A DNA stretch of 64,000 bases from Arthrobacter sp. C9C5 (GTDB taxonomy: Bacteria; Actinomycetota; Actinomycetes; Actinomycetales; Micrococcaceae). Within the stretch, counting starts at the first letter, position 1. Every line of letters begins with the position of its first letter. The DNA is taken from contig NZ_JABFMX010000012.1 in the NCBI RefSeq assembly GCF_013359735.1, forward strand, positions 1-64,000, read 5' to 3'. The position numbers were made by a program, and so were the translations under genes. The notes beneath the pieces are model-generated. The model was given only the letters and a program-made list of their open reading frames with translations. It made no database searches and had not been told where the DNA came from. Positions 43,347 through 51,761 of the stretch are shown in pieces.

Positions 43347-44042
43347 CTAGAAGAGCCGGGACTCGCTGTCGTCGACGCCGCGCATGGCGTCGTAGTCCAG
43401 GGTGACGCAATCGATGCCGCGGTCGTTCGCCAGCACCTTGGCCTGCGGCTTGATCTGCTGGGCGGCAAAGATGCCGCGCACCGGCGCCAGCAGCGGATCG
43501 CGGTTCAGCAGCTCAAGGTAGCGGGTGAGCTGCTCGACGCCGTCGATGTCGCCGCGGCGCTTGAGTTCGATCGCCACAGTGGCGCCGTTGGCGTCGCGGG
43601 CCAGGATGTCCACCGGGCCGATCGCGGTGAAGTACTCGCGGCGGATCAGCGAGAAGCCGGCGCCGAGGGTCTCGATCTGCTCCGCGAGCAGCCGCTGGAG
43701 GTCCGCCTCGACCCCGTCCTTGATCAGTCCGGGGTCCTGGCCCAGCTCATGCGAGGTGTCATGCAGCTGTTCGTGGATGTTGATGATGAGCCGGTCATCG
43801 GTCTTCGCGGACTGCACGGTCCACTGCTCGATGACGCCTACTTCGACGTCGACCTCGTCCGGCGTGGAGACGCGCAGGCTCGCCGGGGGACTCATCCAGT
43901 TCAGCGGCTTGTAGGATCCGCCGTCCGAGTGGACCAGGACCGAACCGTCGGCTTTGACCAACAGGAGCCGGGTGGCGAGCGGAAGATGGGCTTTGAGCCG
44001 GCCGACATAATCAACGGAGCAACGGGCTATGACTAAACGCAC
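43347..44042 (-). CDS. nucS: Mismatch-specific endonuclease NucS (EndoMS)
   Basis: This 231-residue nuclease is the core of the MutS/MutL-independent mismatch repair pathway of actinobacteria and cuts both strands at mispairs. The N-terminal domain (about 1-110) is followed by a RecB-like nuclease domain with GPVDILARD and VAIELKRRG as the catalytic Asp, Glu and Lys. It ends in ESRLF, a beta-clamp-binding type tail as known for NucS. It starts with GTG, 7 bases after a TAGTGT box. It is divergent from a Gly-Lys-rich Cys/His protein. Confidence 0.95.
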   Translation of the reverse strand: MRLVIARCSVDYVGRLKAHLPLATRLLLVKADGSVLVHSDGGSYKPLNWMSPPASLRVSTPDEVDVEVGVIEQWTVQSAKTDDRLIINIHEQLHDTSHELGQDPGLIKDGVEADLQRLLAEQIETLGAGFSLIRREYFTAIGPVDILARDANGATVAIELKRRGDIDGVEQLTRYLELLNRDPLLAPVRGIFAAQQIKPQAKVLANDRGIDCVTLDYDAMRGVDDSESRLF

Positions 44043-44049
44043 CCGGTCA

Positions 44050-44055
44050 ACACTA
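44050..44055 (-). promoter_or_regulatory. -10 box of leaderless nucS
   Basis: TAGTGT on the minus strand, seven bases, then the GTG start. Confidence 0.5.
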
Positions 44056-44122
44056 CCGCCTGATGCGGTGCTCCCGGGAGCCGTGGCGGCCTCGTGGTGG
44101 TGGGGGAGCAGCCGGGCTGGGG

Positions 44123-44128
44123 CAGAAT
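44123..44128 (+). promoter_or_regulatory. Weak -10 box before the 44135 gene
   Basis: CAGAAT, six bases (GGAGTC), then the ATG. The first base departs from TAnnnT, so this is less certain than the others. Confidence 0.3.
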
Positions 44129-44134
44129 GGAGTC

Positions 44135-44518
44135 ATGCCCCGTTCCAACCGACCCCGCCGAGCCGCGTCCGGCCACTCTTCCGCAGGAAAAGGGGTAGGG
44201 AAAGGGACAGGGAAAGGCGGAGGGAAGGGTGCCGGGAAAGGCGCCGGCCCCGCGCCGGAACTGGACCTGGAGCGCGCCCGGACCGGGATCGCGCGGCGGG
44301 AGAGCGCCCCCGACGGCGAATGGATGGTCCGCTCGATCTCCGCCAGCCGGGCCGGAAAGACGTACATCTGCCCCGGATGCTTCACCGCCGTGCCGCCGGG
44401 CACCGCGCACCTCGTCGTCTGGTCGGAGGACCACATCTTTGGCGCGGCCGCCGGCCTGGCCGAGCGCCGGCACTGGCACTCGAACTGCTGGACCTCGCGC
44501 AGCTACCGGTACCGCTGA
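44135..44518 (+). CDS. Gly-Lys-rich protein with Cys/His (zinc-ribbon-like) domain, divergent from nucS
   Basis: This is a 127-residue protein. The N-terminus is very basic (RSNRPRRAAS), followed by a repetitive Gly-Lys tract of about 20 residues made of GKG units. The C-terminal half is folded, with CPGC near residue 85, a His 11 residues later (TAHLVVW) and a final RRHWHSNCW, which could make one zinc site. No membrane segment is seen. The basic tail suggests nucleic-acid binding. I do not know the family's function; the shared intergenic region with nucS (92 bp) is the only context. Confidence 0.65.
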   Translation: MPRSNRPRRAASGHSSAGKGVGKGTGKGGGKGAGKGAGPAPELDLERARTGIARRESAPDGEWMVRSISASRAGKTYICPGCFTAVPPGTAHLVVWSEDHIFGAAAGLAERRHWHSNCWTSRSYRYR

Positions 44519-44566
44519 GCGCCTTCGCCGGGGCCAACTGGGACGGCCAACCCTGCCCGGTTTCGC

Positions 44567-44572
44567 TAAGCT
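44567..44572 (+). promoter_or_regulatory. -10 box of leaderless hydrolase gene
   Basis: TAAGCT, seven bases (GGAGGGC), then the ATG. The GGAGGG is only one base from the ATG, too close to serve as a ribosome binding site. Confidence 0.45.
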
Positions 44573-44579
44573 GGAGGGC

Positions 44580-45377
44580 ATGACTTTCGACCCGGCGTCC
44601 TACGTGTTCAGCCAGCCCACCGCGCCCACCGCCATCCGTGCCTCGACCGTGCTGCCGGCGCACCGCGAAAACGTGGAACTTCGCACCGCGGACGGTCACC
44701 GGCTGGTCGGCGAACTGGCGCTTCCCGAGTCCGGGGAGATCAAGGCAACCCTCATCACGCTGCACCCGTTGCCGACCCACGGCGGCTTCATGGACTCGCA
44801 CGTTTACCGCAAGGCGTCCTACCGCCTCCCGGCCCTCGCCGGCATCGCGGTGCTGCGGTTCAACACGCGCGGGACCTCCTCGCCGCGGGGAACCAGCCAG
44901 GGTTCCTTCGAGGAAGGCATCGGCGAACGGCTCGACGTGGAGGCGGCGGTGCGCTTCGCCGTCGAGCGCGGACTGCCCAACCGCTGGCTGGTCGGCTGGT
45001 CCTTCGGCACCGAACTCGCGCTGATGTACGGCGCCACCGAGCCCGTGGCCTCCGAAATCGAGGGCGCCATCCTGCTCTCGCCCCCGCTGCACCGCGCCAC
45101 GGACGTCCACCTCAAGGAATGGGCCGCCTCCGGCAAGCCGCTGAAGGTCCTGGTCCCGGAGCACGACGACTACCTGCAGCCGGTGGCCGCCGCTGAGCGC
45201 TTCAGCCCGGTGCCGCACGCCGACGTCGTGGGCGTCGACGGCGCCAAGCACCTGTGGGTGGGCGAGAAGTACGCCGGCCGGGTGCTCAACGAGATCGTGG
45301 CCGAGGTGCTCCCGGGCGGCAGCAGCAGTGCCCTGCCCGAGGAGTGGGCCGGCCCGGTGGCCACCGCCCACTCCTGA
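44580..45377 (+). CDS. Alpha/beta-hydrolase family protein
   Basis: This 265-residue cytoplasmic hydrolase has the nucleophile elbow GWSFGTE (Ser near residue 143), an oxyanion segment LHPLPTHGGFMDSHVY near 60, FNTRGTSSPRGTS near 93, and likely acid/base residues in VPEHDDYLQP and GAKHLWVG. The substrate is unknown. It overlaps no gene, is convergent with the AI-2E-type exporter, and only 11 bases separate the two stops, with no terminator hairpin between them. Confidence 0.85.
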   Translation: MTFDPASYVFSQPTAPTAIRASTVLPAHRENVELRTADGHRLVGELALPESGEIKATLITLHPLPTHGGFMDSHVYRKASYRLPALAGIAVLRFNTRGTSSPRGTSQGSFEEGIGERLDVEAAVRFAVERGLPNRWLVGWSFGTELALMYGATEPVASEIEGAILLSPPLHRATDVHLKEWAASGKPLKVLVPEHDDYLQPVAAAERFSPVPHADVVGVDGAKHLWVGEKYAGRVLNEIVAEVLPGGSSSALPEEWAGPVATAHS

Positions 45378-45388
45378 GCCGGGAACCG

Positions 45389-46699
45389 CTAGTGCTTGTC
45401 CTGGCGCACGATGAAGATTTCCTTGACCAGCAGCATGATCGCCGCGGCCGTGGGGATGGCGATCAGGGCACCGAGCACGCCGAGCACACTGCCGCCGGCG
45501 ATCACCGAGATCACGGCGACCGCGCCGGGCACTGCGACTGCCTTCTGCATGATGCGCGGTGAGATGAAGTACGCCTCGAACTGCAGGTAGGCGAAGTAGC
45601 AGATCGCGAAGACCACGGCCGTCTGCCAGCCCGCGGTGAGGGCGATCAAGGTGACCAGCACGCCGGCGATCATGCCGCCGACCAGGGGGATGAAGGCGAG
45701 CAGGGCCACGACGAACGCGAGCAGCAAGGCGAACGGCACCCCCACGATCGACATCACGATGAAGGCGAAGGTGGCGTTCAGCAGCGCCACGCAGACCTGG
45801 CCGATGACGTAGTTGCCGACCGAGCCGGTGATCTCCTCGGATAGCGCCTCGACCCGGGCGCGGCGGGAGCGCGGGGCGAGCCGGTAGCCCCACTTCTTCA
45901 TGGCCGGCATGGCGGAGAGGAAGTAGAGGCTGAGGACCAGGACGATCAGGGCGCCGAACAGGCCGTTCGCCACGGTGGAGCCGAACCCGACGACGCCGCC
46001 GAAGATCCCGCTCATGGCCTCCGGGTTGTTGACGAACTTCTCGAGTTCCTGGCTGATCCGGTCGCGCACGCCAAACTGGCTGTCCACCGTGCGGAAGAAG
46101 TCGGAGTCTATGAAGTCCTGGATCCAGTGCGGCGCTTCCTGGACGACCTGGGTCACCTGCTGGACGATCGTGGGGATCAAAGTGGCGAAGAAACCGGTGA
46201 CGGCCAGCGCCAGCACGGCGACGGAGACCAGGATTCCCGCCGGCCGCGGCACCTTTTTGCCTTCCAGCCAGCGCACCACGGGATCCAGGCCGAGGGCAAT
46301 GAACAGCGCGGTGACAATCCAGAGCAGCAGCTGGGTGGTGTTGGAACCGATCCAATAAACCAGGAGGGCAGCGCCCACGCCGACAGTTCCCATGAAGCCG
46401 ACGTACAGCGGGTGCTGGGACGACATCCGCGGGCCGGGATCGCCGAACTTTGCGGTGCTCTCGCTGTCCGGGGCGGACGGGGCTTCCTCATCCTGTTCGG
46501 GCGGCATCTCGAAACGCAGGCGAGGCTGGGCGCCCGGCAGCGGCTGTCGCAGGCGGCGCGCCATCGAAATCAAGAAGCCCGCCGCGGCTGCGCGCGGGGT
46601 CGAGAGCTGCGGGGCCGGCTCGTGCGGTCCGCGTGGCTGGCTGCCGGATTCCTGGCTTGCGGGGTGTCCTACGGGGGACGCATCCGTGGGTTCAGTCAC
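45389..46699 (-). CDS. AI-2E family transporter
   Basis: This 436-residue polytopic protein has about eight helices in the order usual for the family (AALLVYWIGSNTTQLLLWIVTALFIALGLDPVV and the C-terminal VVALLAFIPLVGGMIAGVLVTLIAL with a Pro-Gly hairpin). Members export autoinducer-2 or act as sodium/proton antiporters; which one applies here is unknown. The first 75 residues are polar and Pro/Ser/Glu-rich, longer than in many relatives. The start is GTG. Confidence 0.88.
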   Translation of the reverse strand: MTEPTDASPVGHPASQESGSQPRGPHEPAPQLSTPRAAAAGFLISMARRLRQPLPGAQPRLRFEMPPEQDEEAPSAPDSESTAKFGDPGPRMSSQHPLYVGFMGTVGVGAALLVYWIGSNTTQLLLWIVTALFIALGLDPVVRWLEGKKVPRPAGILVSVAVLALAVTGFFATLIPTIVQQVTQVVQEAPHWIQDFIDSDFFRTVDSQFGVRDRISQELEKFVNNPEAMSGIFGGVVGFGSTVANGLFGALIVLVLSLYFLSAMPAMKKWGYRLAPRSRRARVEALSEEITGSVGNYVIGQVCVALLNATFAFIVMSIVGVPFALLLAFVVALLAFIPLVGGMIAGVLVTLIALTAGWQTAVVFAICYFAYLQFEAYFISPRIMQKAVAVPGAVAVISVIAGGSVLGVLGALIAIPTAAAIMLLVKEIFIVRQDKH

Positions 46700-46901
46700 T
46701 GCGTTGAAGGCCCTTTTTCTCCGAAAATTCCCTGCAAAACCGCGGTTGCGGGCCGGGTGTGATGATCACCGCAAACACTATCAGCAGCCTTGCCAGCTGG
46801 CGGCTCAGCAGCGACCGACGACGCCGATGAGGGGCTTGACAAGGACCCCGATCTGACTCTCAGGTAACAAAACGGTTACTCTTAAAGCTACGTGTCCGCT
46901 G

Positions 46902-48719
46902 ATGATAGGTAATATTTTGCGTTTCAAGACTGCAGTTGCACTTGTGCTGCTCGGCCTCCTGACACTGCTGGCCGGGATCGGCCAGAAGACGGTTTGGGCT
47001 CCGGCCGAGACCGTCACCGCCACCGCACCCACGGGCGGCACAGCTGCCCCGTTGACCGTCTTCGACGAGAAACTGCGCACCCTGCACGGCGGCACGGTGA
47101 AGATCCAGGTCAAGGGGGAGGGCAACTTCATGCTCGCCGCCGGCCGCCCGGACGATGTCGATGCGTGGGTGGGGAAGACCGCCCACAACACCGTGTCCGG
47201 TGTCTCGGACGACGGCAAGTCGCTGCAGCTTGACCACGCCGACGGCGACGCGAAGGCGCCGTCCCCGGCAGGCTCCGACCTGTGGGTCACCACGGAGAAT
47301 GCCAATGGCGAACTGGACTACTCCTGGACGGCGCCGGCGGACGGCGACTGGGCCCTGCTGCTCGCCTCGGACGGCTCCAAGGCCGCCCCCTCGTCGATCT
47401 CGATGACGTTCCCGAATGACACGTCCACTCCCTGGGCCGTTCCGTTCATGGTGCTGGGCGGCCTGCTGATCCTCGCCGGCGCGGCCTTGCTGTTAATCAA
47501 GCGGGAGAACGAGAGCAACACCGACGACGGCGGTGCCGCCGGTGGCTCCGGCGGGGGCACTCCGAAGGGCAGCTTGTTTGCCCAGCGCGCGCGGGCCAAG
47601 GCCAAGGCCAAGGTCGCTGCCCCCAACGCCGGCGGTGCCCCGGGCGCCGCTCCGGCCCGCGACGGCAGTGTTGAACGCGTTGTTGCCCCGTCGGCCTTTC
47701 GCCGCCGCTCCGGTGCGGCGGTAGCGTTGCTGACCGCCGCCGCGGTAGCGGGCACGGGCGTCGCGGCGCAGGCCAGCCAGGCTCCCTCGCCGTCGCCGAG
47801 CAGTTCCTCGTCCTCGGCTGCCGGCCAGGCCGCCGATGCTCCGGTCCTGCTGGACGCGCAGTTCCGCCGCATCCTTGAGCAGGTCGCCAGCGCCGTCGAC
47901 GCCGGCGACGCGGCCAAGGACGCCGCCAAGCTTGCGCCCCGCGTAGGGGCGACCGAACTCGAGGTGCGCAAGCAGAACTACAAGATCCGTTCCCGGGTGG
48001 GCAGCTATGAGCCTCGGATGCCGGTGCGCTCCACGAAGCTCCTCACCACGGTGGTCAGCAATAAGCGCAGCTGGCCGCGCTCCGTCATGGCTGTGACGCA
48101 GGGTGACGGCAACGTGGTCCCGCAGCTGCTGACCCTCGTGCAGGCTGCCCCGCGGGAGAACTACAAGCTGGTTGCGGCCACTCCGCTGCAGCCGGGCACC
48201 ACCTTCCCGGGTATCAACCGCGGGGGCACCGAGACCTTGGCTGCCTCGGACAAGTCCGGGCTGCTGTACAGCGGCCAGGAAGCGCTGTCCGGGCTGGCCG
48301 ACCGGCTGACCAAGGCCGACTCCAGCTTCAAGGACAAGCTCACGGAAGGGCAGTCCTCGCCGTACATTGCTGACACCCTGGCGTACCAGAAGGACGTGGT
48401 GAAGTCGGGCACAAACGGCAAGTTCAGCTTCAGCCACAAGGTTGTTCCTGAGGACACCGTGGTGTTCCGCACCGCCGACGGCGGCGCCCTGGTCCTGGGC
48501 CGGCTGGACTTCGCCTTCGACGGGACGCCGAAGAACTCCGGCGACAAGCTGACGATCGGTAACGACGCCGCGGCCCTGGCCGGAGGCAAGGAGACGAGCA
48601 CCGGGATGGTCCTGAGCTTCGCCGAAGCCGTGGCCGTCTATGTCCCGCCGACCGGTTCGAAGGACCCGATGAAACTGGTTGCCGCCACCCGCGGCCTGAT
48701 CGGGGCAAAAATCAAGTAG
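46902..48719 (+). CDS. Large three-pass membrane protein of unknown function
   Basis: The protein has 605 residues. It has helices at about 10-28, 179-199 and 271-289. The likely layout is an outside beta-rich domain of 150 residues (29-178), a cytoplasmic Gly-rich and Lys/Ala-rich linker (200-270), then an external domain of about 310 residues (290-605) after a Pro/Ser tract (SPSPSSSSSS). The external part is rich in beta strands and has no cysteine. I do not recognise either domain. The product is followed by a hairpin and then by the thioredoxin/TPR gene, so a shared envelope-folding role is possible but unproved. Confidence 0.75.
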   Translation: MIGNILRFKTAVALVLLGLLTLLAGIGQKTVWAPAETVTATAPTGGTAAPLTVFDEKLRTLHGGTVKIQVKGEGNFMLAAGRPDDVDAWVGKTAHNTVSGVSDDGKSLQLDHADGDAKAPSPAGSDLWVTTENANGELDYSWTAPADGDWALLLASDGSKAAPSSISMTFPNDTSTPWAVPFMVLGGLLILAGAALLLIKRENESNTDDGGAAGGSGGGTPKGSLFAQRARAKAKAKVAAPNAGGAPGAAPARDGSVERVVAPSAFRRRSGAAVALLTAAAVAGTGVAAQASQAPSPSPSSSSSSAAGQAADAPVLLDAQFRRILEQVASAVDAGDAAKDAAKLAPRVGATELEVRKQNYKIRSRVGSYEPRMPVRSTKLLTTVVSNKRSWPRSVMAVTQGDGNVVPQLLTLVQAAPRENYKLVAATPLQPGTTFPGINRGGTETLAASDKSGLLYSGQEALSGLADRLTKADSSFKDKLTEGQSSPYIADTLAYQKDVVKSGTNGKFSFSHKVVPEDTVVFRTADGGALVLGRLDFAFDGTPKNSGDKLTIGNDAAALAGGKETSTGMVLSFAEAVAVYVPPTGSKDPMKLVAATRGLIGAKIK

Positions 48720-48766
48720 CCTCCAGCAGGACACAGCCCGGCTGACGCCCTGGCCGGAAGCTCACG

Positions 48767-48802
48767 GCAACGACCGGGCCGCAATCGCGGCCCGGTCGTT
48801 GC
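48767..48802. terminator. Terminator-like hairpin after the membrane protein gene
   Basis: A perfect 16-bp stem GCAACGACCGGGCCGC / GCGGCCCGGTCGTTGC closes on AATC. There is no T-tract, so efficiency is uncertain. Confidence 0.65.
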
Positions 48803-48820
48803 TGCGTGCGGCGTAGTGGA

Positions 48821-48826
48821 TAGAGT
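48821..48826 (+). promoter_or_regulatory. -10 box of leaderless thioredoxin/TPR gene
   Basis: TAGAGT, six bases (GGAGCT), then the ATG. Confidence 0.5.
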
Positions 48827-48832
48827 GGAGCT

Positions 48833-49849
48833 ATGACTTCGCCAGCTTCCCGCCCGGTCCCTCCAGCTGCCGCCAACCCGCTCAACCTGCGCGGCGCCGT
48901 CGACCTCTCCTCGCTGAAGCAGCGCCCCGCGCCGCCGGCGGGCGCCGGGGCGGGACGGCCGCCGGCCCCCGGAGCAGGCGCGGCCGGCGCGGGCGCTGGT
49001 GCACCCGACGGTGGCTCCGCCGGGACTCCACTGCGGGTGGACGTCACCGAGGCCAACTTCCAGGAGCTCGTGGACCTCTCCGCCCAGGTTCCGGTGGTGA
49101 TTGCGCTATGGGCCAACTACTCGCCCGGGTCCGCGCAGCTCGTGGATGCGCTGGAACAGATCGTCGAAAGCTACGAGGGACGGCTGGTTCTTGGCGCCGC
49201 CGACATCGATGCATTCCCCCAACTCGCGCAGGCCTTCCAGGTGCAGGCCGTTCCGACCGCCGTCGCCGTGGTCAAGGGCCAGCCCGTGCCGCTGTTCCAG
49301 GGCGGCGCCGAGGAGCAGCAGGTGCGCAGCCTCTTTGACGAACTCCTCAAGGTGGCGGCGGCCAATGGCGTGACCGGCCGGATCGGCGCCGGCGGCCCCG
49401 GCGCGGCCGAGCCCGAGGCTCCGCCGCTGCCGCCCCTGCACCAGAAGGCGTTCGACGCCATCGAAGCCGGCGACTATGACGGCGCTGCCGCGGCTTACCG
49501 GCAGGCGCTGACCGAGATGCCCGCCGACGCCGAGGCCAAGGCCGGCCTGGCGCAGGTAGAGCTCATGGGCCGCCTGCAGGCACTGTCGGCCGCAGAAACG
49601 GACGCACTCCGCGGCCGTGCCGCCGAGGAGCCGGACAGCCTGGAGGCCCAGCTCGCCGTTGCCGACCTGGACATTGCCGGCGGCCACGTCGAGGACGGCC
49701 TGGGACGAATCGTGACGTTCATCGGCCGGAACTTCGGCCCGGAACGGGAAACCGCCCGGGTGCGCCTGCTTGAGCTTTTCGACGTGGTGGGGACCTCCGA
49801 CCCGCGTGTTGCCAAGGCCCGGCAGAACCTCGCGCGGGTGCTGTTCTAG
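48833..49849 (+). CDS. Thioredoxin-like/tetratricopeptide protein (YbbN/CnoX-like) without active-site cysteines
   Basis: The protein has 338 residues. A Pro/Gly/Ala-rich N-terminus (about 1-65) precedes a thioredoxin fold (about 65-175: LRVDVTEANFQELVDLSAQVPVV, ADIDAFPQLAQAFQVQAVPT) and then TPR-type helices (about 195-338). The CxxC site is replaced by SPGS in WANYSPGSAQ, so it is not an oxidoreductase. Such proteins act as holdase co-chaperones in Escherichia coli. The stop overlaps the GTG of the next gene by one base. Confidence 0.88.
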   Translation: MTSPASRPVPPAAANPLNLRGAVDLSSLKQRPAPPAGAGAGRPPAPGAGAAGAGAGAPDGGSAGTPLRVDVTEANFQELVDLSAQVPVVIALWANYSPGSAQLVDALEQIVESYEGRLVLGAADIDAFPQLAQAFQVQAVPTAVAVVKGQPVPLFQGGAEEQQVRSLFDELLKVAAANGVTGRIGAGGPGAAEPEAPPLPPLHQKAFDAIEAGDYDGAAAAYRQALTEMPADAEAKAGLAQVELMGRLQALSAAETDALRGRAAEEPDSLEAQLAVADLDIAGGHVEDGLGRIVTFIGRNFGPERETARVRLLELFDVVGTSDPRVAKARQNLARVLF

Positions 49850-50949
49850 TGGGCTCGGCGCTGTTCACCCCGCTGGAGCTGCGCTCGCTGCGGCTGGAGC
49901 ACCGCGGCTGGGTCTCCCCGATGTGCCAGTACAGCTGCGAACCTGAGACCGGTGAGGGCGTGCCCAATGACTGGCACCTGATGCACCTCGGCTCCTTCGC
50001 CACCGGCGGAGCAGCCCTGATCCTGACCGAGGCGGCCGCCGTCAACGCGGCCGGGCGGATCAGCCCCCGGGACGCCGGCCTCTACAACGACGCCCAGGCC
50101 GAGGCATGGCAGCGGATTGTCTCCTTCGTCCACCGCCACGGCTCCGCCAACGCCAAGATCGGCACGCAGCTGGCGCATGCCGGACGCAAGGCGTCCTCCT
50201 ACTGGCCGTTCTCCGGCAAGACCGGCACAGTGCCCGCCTCCGAGGGCGGCTGGAGCACCCTGGGCCCGGGCACCGGCGCCTTCGACGGCTATGCCCCGCC
50301 GTCGGCCATGACAGAGCAAGAGATCGACGGCGTGATCGCCGACTTCACCGCCGCCGCGGTCCGGGCTGTCGGCGCCGGCTTCGACACGATCGAGATCCAC
50401 GGCGCCCACGGCTACCTGCTGCACCAGTTCCAGAGCCCGCTGGTCAACGACCGGACCGACAGCTGGGGCGGGGACGAGGCCGGGCGCAACCGGCTGACCC
50501 TGGCCGTGATCGACGCCGTCCGGGACGTCATCCCGGACTCGATGCCGCTGCTGCTGCGGATCTCCGCCTCCGACTGGGCCGAGGGCGGCATCGACGCCGA
50601 AGCCTCGGTGCGGTTGGCCCGCGCAGCCGGCGAACACGGGGTGGACCTCGTGGACGTTTCCAGCGGCGGGGCCGTGGCGCACCAGTCGATTCCGGTCGGC
50701 CCCGGCTACCAGACCGGATTCAGCGCCCGGATCCGTCGCGAAGCCGGTGTACGGACCGGCACTGTGGGGTTGCTGACCTCGGCAGGACAGGCCGAGCACG
50801 CAGTCGCCACGGGGCAGGCCGATGGCGTGTTCATCGCCCGTGCCGCGCTGCGGGACCCGCACTGGTGGCTGCGTGCCGCGTTCGAACTGGGCCACGAGCT
50901 GGCCTGGCCGCCGCAGTACGAACGCGCCATCCCGCGGCACACGTTTTAG
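49849..50949 (+). CDS. Old-yellow-enzyme family NADH:flavin oxidoreductase (YqjM-like)
   Basis: This 366-residue FMN enzyme of the OYE class reduces activated C=C bonds of enones and similar compounds. Motifs of the YqjM subclass are visible: SPMCQYS (Cys and Tyr near residues 26-28), the LILTEAAAV sheet, the substrate-binding HGAHGYLLHQFQSPL near 185 and the phosphate-binding GLLTSAGQA near 305. The physiological substrate is unknown. The GTG start overlaps the previous stop by one base. Confidence 0.94.
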   Translation: MGSALFTPLELRSLRLEHRGWVSPMCQYSCEPETGEGVPNDWHLMHLGSFATGGAALILTEAAAVNAAGRISPRDAGLYNDAQAEAWQRIVSFVHRHGSANAKIGTQLAHAGRKASSYWPFSGKTGTVPASEGGWSTLGPGTGAFDGYAPPSAMTEQEIDGVIADFTAAAVRAVGAGFDTIEIHGAHGYLLHQFQSPLVNDRTDSWGGDEAGRNRLTLAVIDAVRDVIPDSMPLLLRISASDWAEGGIDAEASVRLARAAGEHGVDLVDVSSGGAVAHQSIPVGPGYQTGFSARIRREAGVRTGTVGLLTSAGQAEHAVATGQADGVFIARAALRDPHWWLRAAFELGHELAWPPQYERAIPRHTF

Positions 50950-50963
50950 GCGGCCGCGGCGGT

Positions 50964-50969
50964 TAGTCT
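50964..50969 (+). promoter_or_regulatory. -10 box of leaderless ABC transporter operon
   Basis: TAGTCT, six bases (AACGTC), then the ATG at 50976. Confidence 0.5.
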
Positions 50970-50975
50970 AACGTC

Positions 50976-51761
50976 ATGACTTTCGAACGCCCGCACCCGC
51001 GACCCCCAGTCCCGGCGCTGGCCCTGCGCGGGCTGGCCAAACGCTTCGGCACCAAGATCGCCGTCGACGGCATCAGCCTCGACGTTCCGACCGGCTCCTT
51101 CTACGGCATCGTCGGCCCCAACGGCGCCGGCAAGACCACGACGCTGTCGATGGCCACCGGGCTGCTGCGGCCGGATTTCGGCACCGCCCTGGTCCACGGC
51201 GTTGATGTCTGGCAGCGTCCGCTGGAGGCCAAGAAGCTGATGGGAGTGCTGCCGGACGGTGTCCGGCTCTTCGACCGGCTGACTGGCGAGCAGTTGGTGA
51301 GCTACGCGGGCCTGTTGCGCGGCATGGACCGTGAGGTGGTGGCGTCGCGGGTGGCGGAGCTGCTCGCTGCCCTGGACCTCAGCCAGGACGCCGGCACGCT
51401 GGTGGTGGACTACTCCGCCGGCATGACCAAGAAGATCGCCCTGGCCTCGGCGCTGATCCACGCGCCCCGGCTGCTGGTGTTGGACGAGCCGTTCGAATCG
51501 GTGGACCCGGTCTCCGCCGCCAACATCCGTGACATTCTGGACCGCTACGTCGCGTCCGGGGGCACGGTGATCGTCTCCAGCCACGTCATGGACCTCGTGC
51601 AGCGGATGTGCGACCACGTCGCCGTCGTGGCAGCCGGCCGGGTGCTGGCCGCCGGCAGCGTCGACGAGGTGCGCGCCGGCGAGTCGCTGGAGGACCGCTT
51701 TGTCCAGCTGGTGGGCGGCCGCAGCCACACGGAAGGGCTGGAATGGTTGCGCACCTTCTGA
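50976..51761 (+). CDS. ABC transporter ATP-binding protein
   Basis: The 261-residue subunit powers the adjacent permease. Walker A GPNGAGKTT is near 50, the Q-loop follows (LPDGVRLFDRLTGEQ), the signature is YSAGMTKKIALA rather than LSGGQ, and Walker B is LLVLDEPFESVDP. Such atypical signatures are seen in exporters of the ABC-2/DrrA-like class. It is leaderless and overlaps the permease start by 19 bases. Confidence 0.93.
   Translation: MTFERPHPRPPVPALALRGLAKRFGTKIAVDGISLDVPTGSFYGIVGPNGAGKTTTLSMATGLLRPDFGTALVHGVDVWQRPLEAKKLMGVLPDGVRLFDRLTGEQLVSYAGLLRGMDREVVASRVAELLAALDLSQDAGTLVVDYSAGMTKKIALASALIHAPRLLVLDEPFESVDPVSAANIRDILDRYVASGGTVIVSSHVMDLVQRMCDHVAVVAAGRVLAAGSVDEVRAGESLEDRFVQLVGGRSHTEGLEWLRTF

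Noticed and set aside
44382..46355. 657-codon minus-strand frame spanning the alpha/beta-hydrolase and part of the exporter gene
   Set aside because: It is out of frame with the real exporter gene and covers the hydrolase on the other strand. The translation has no family motif.
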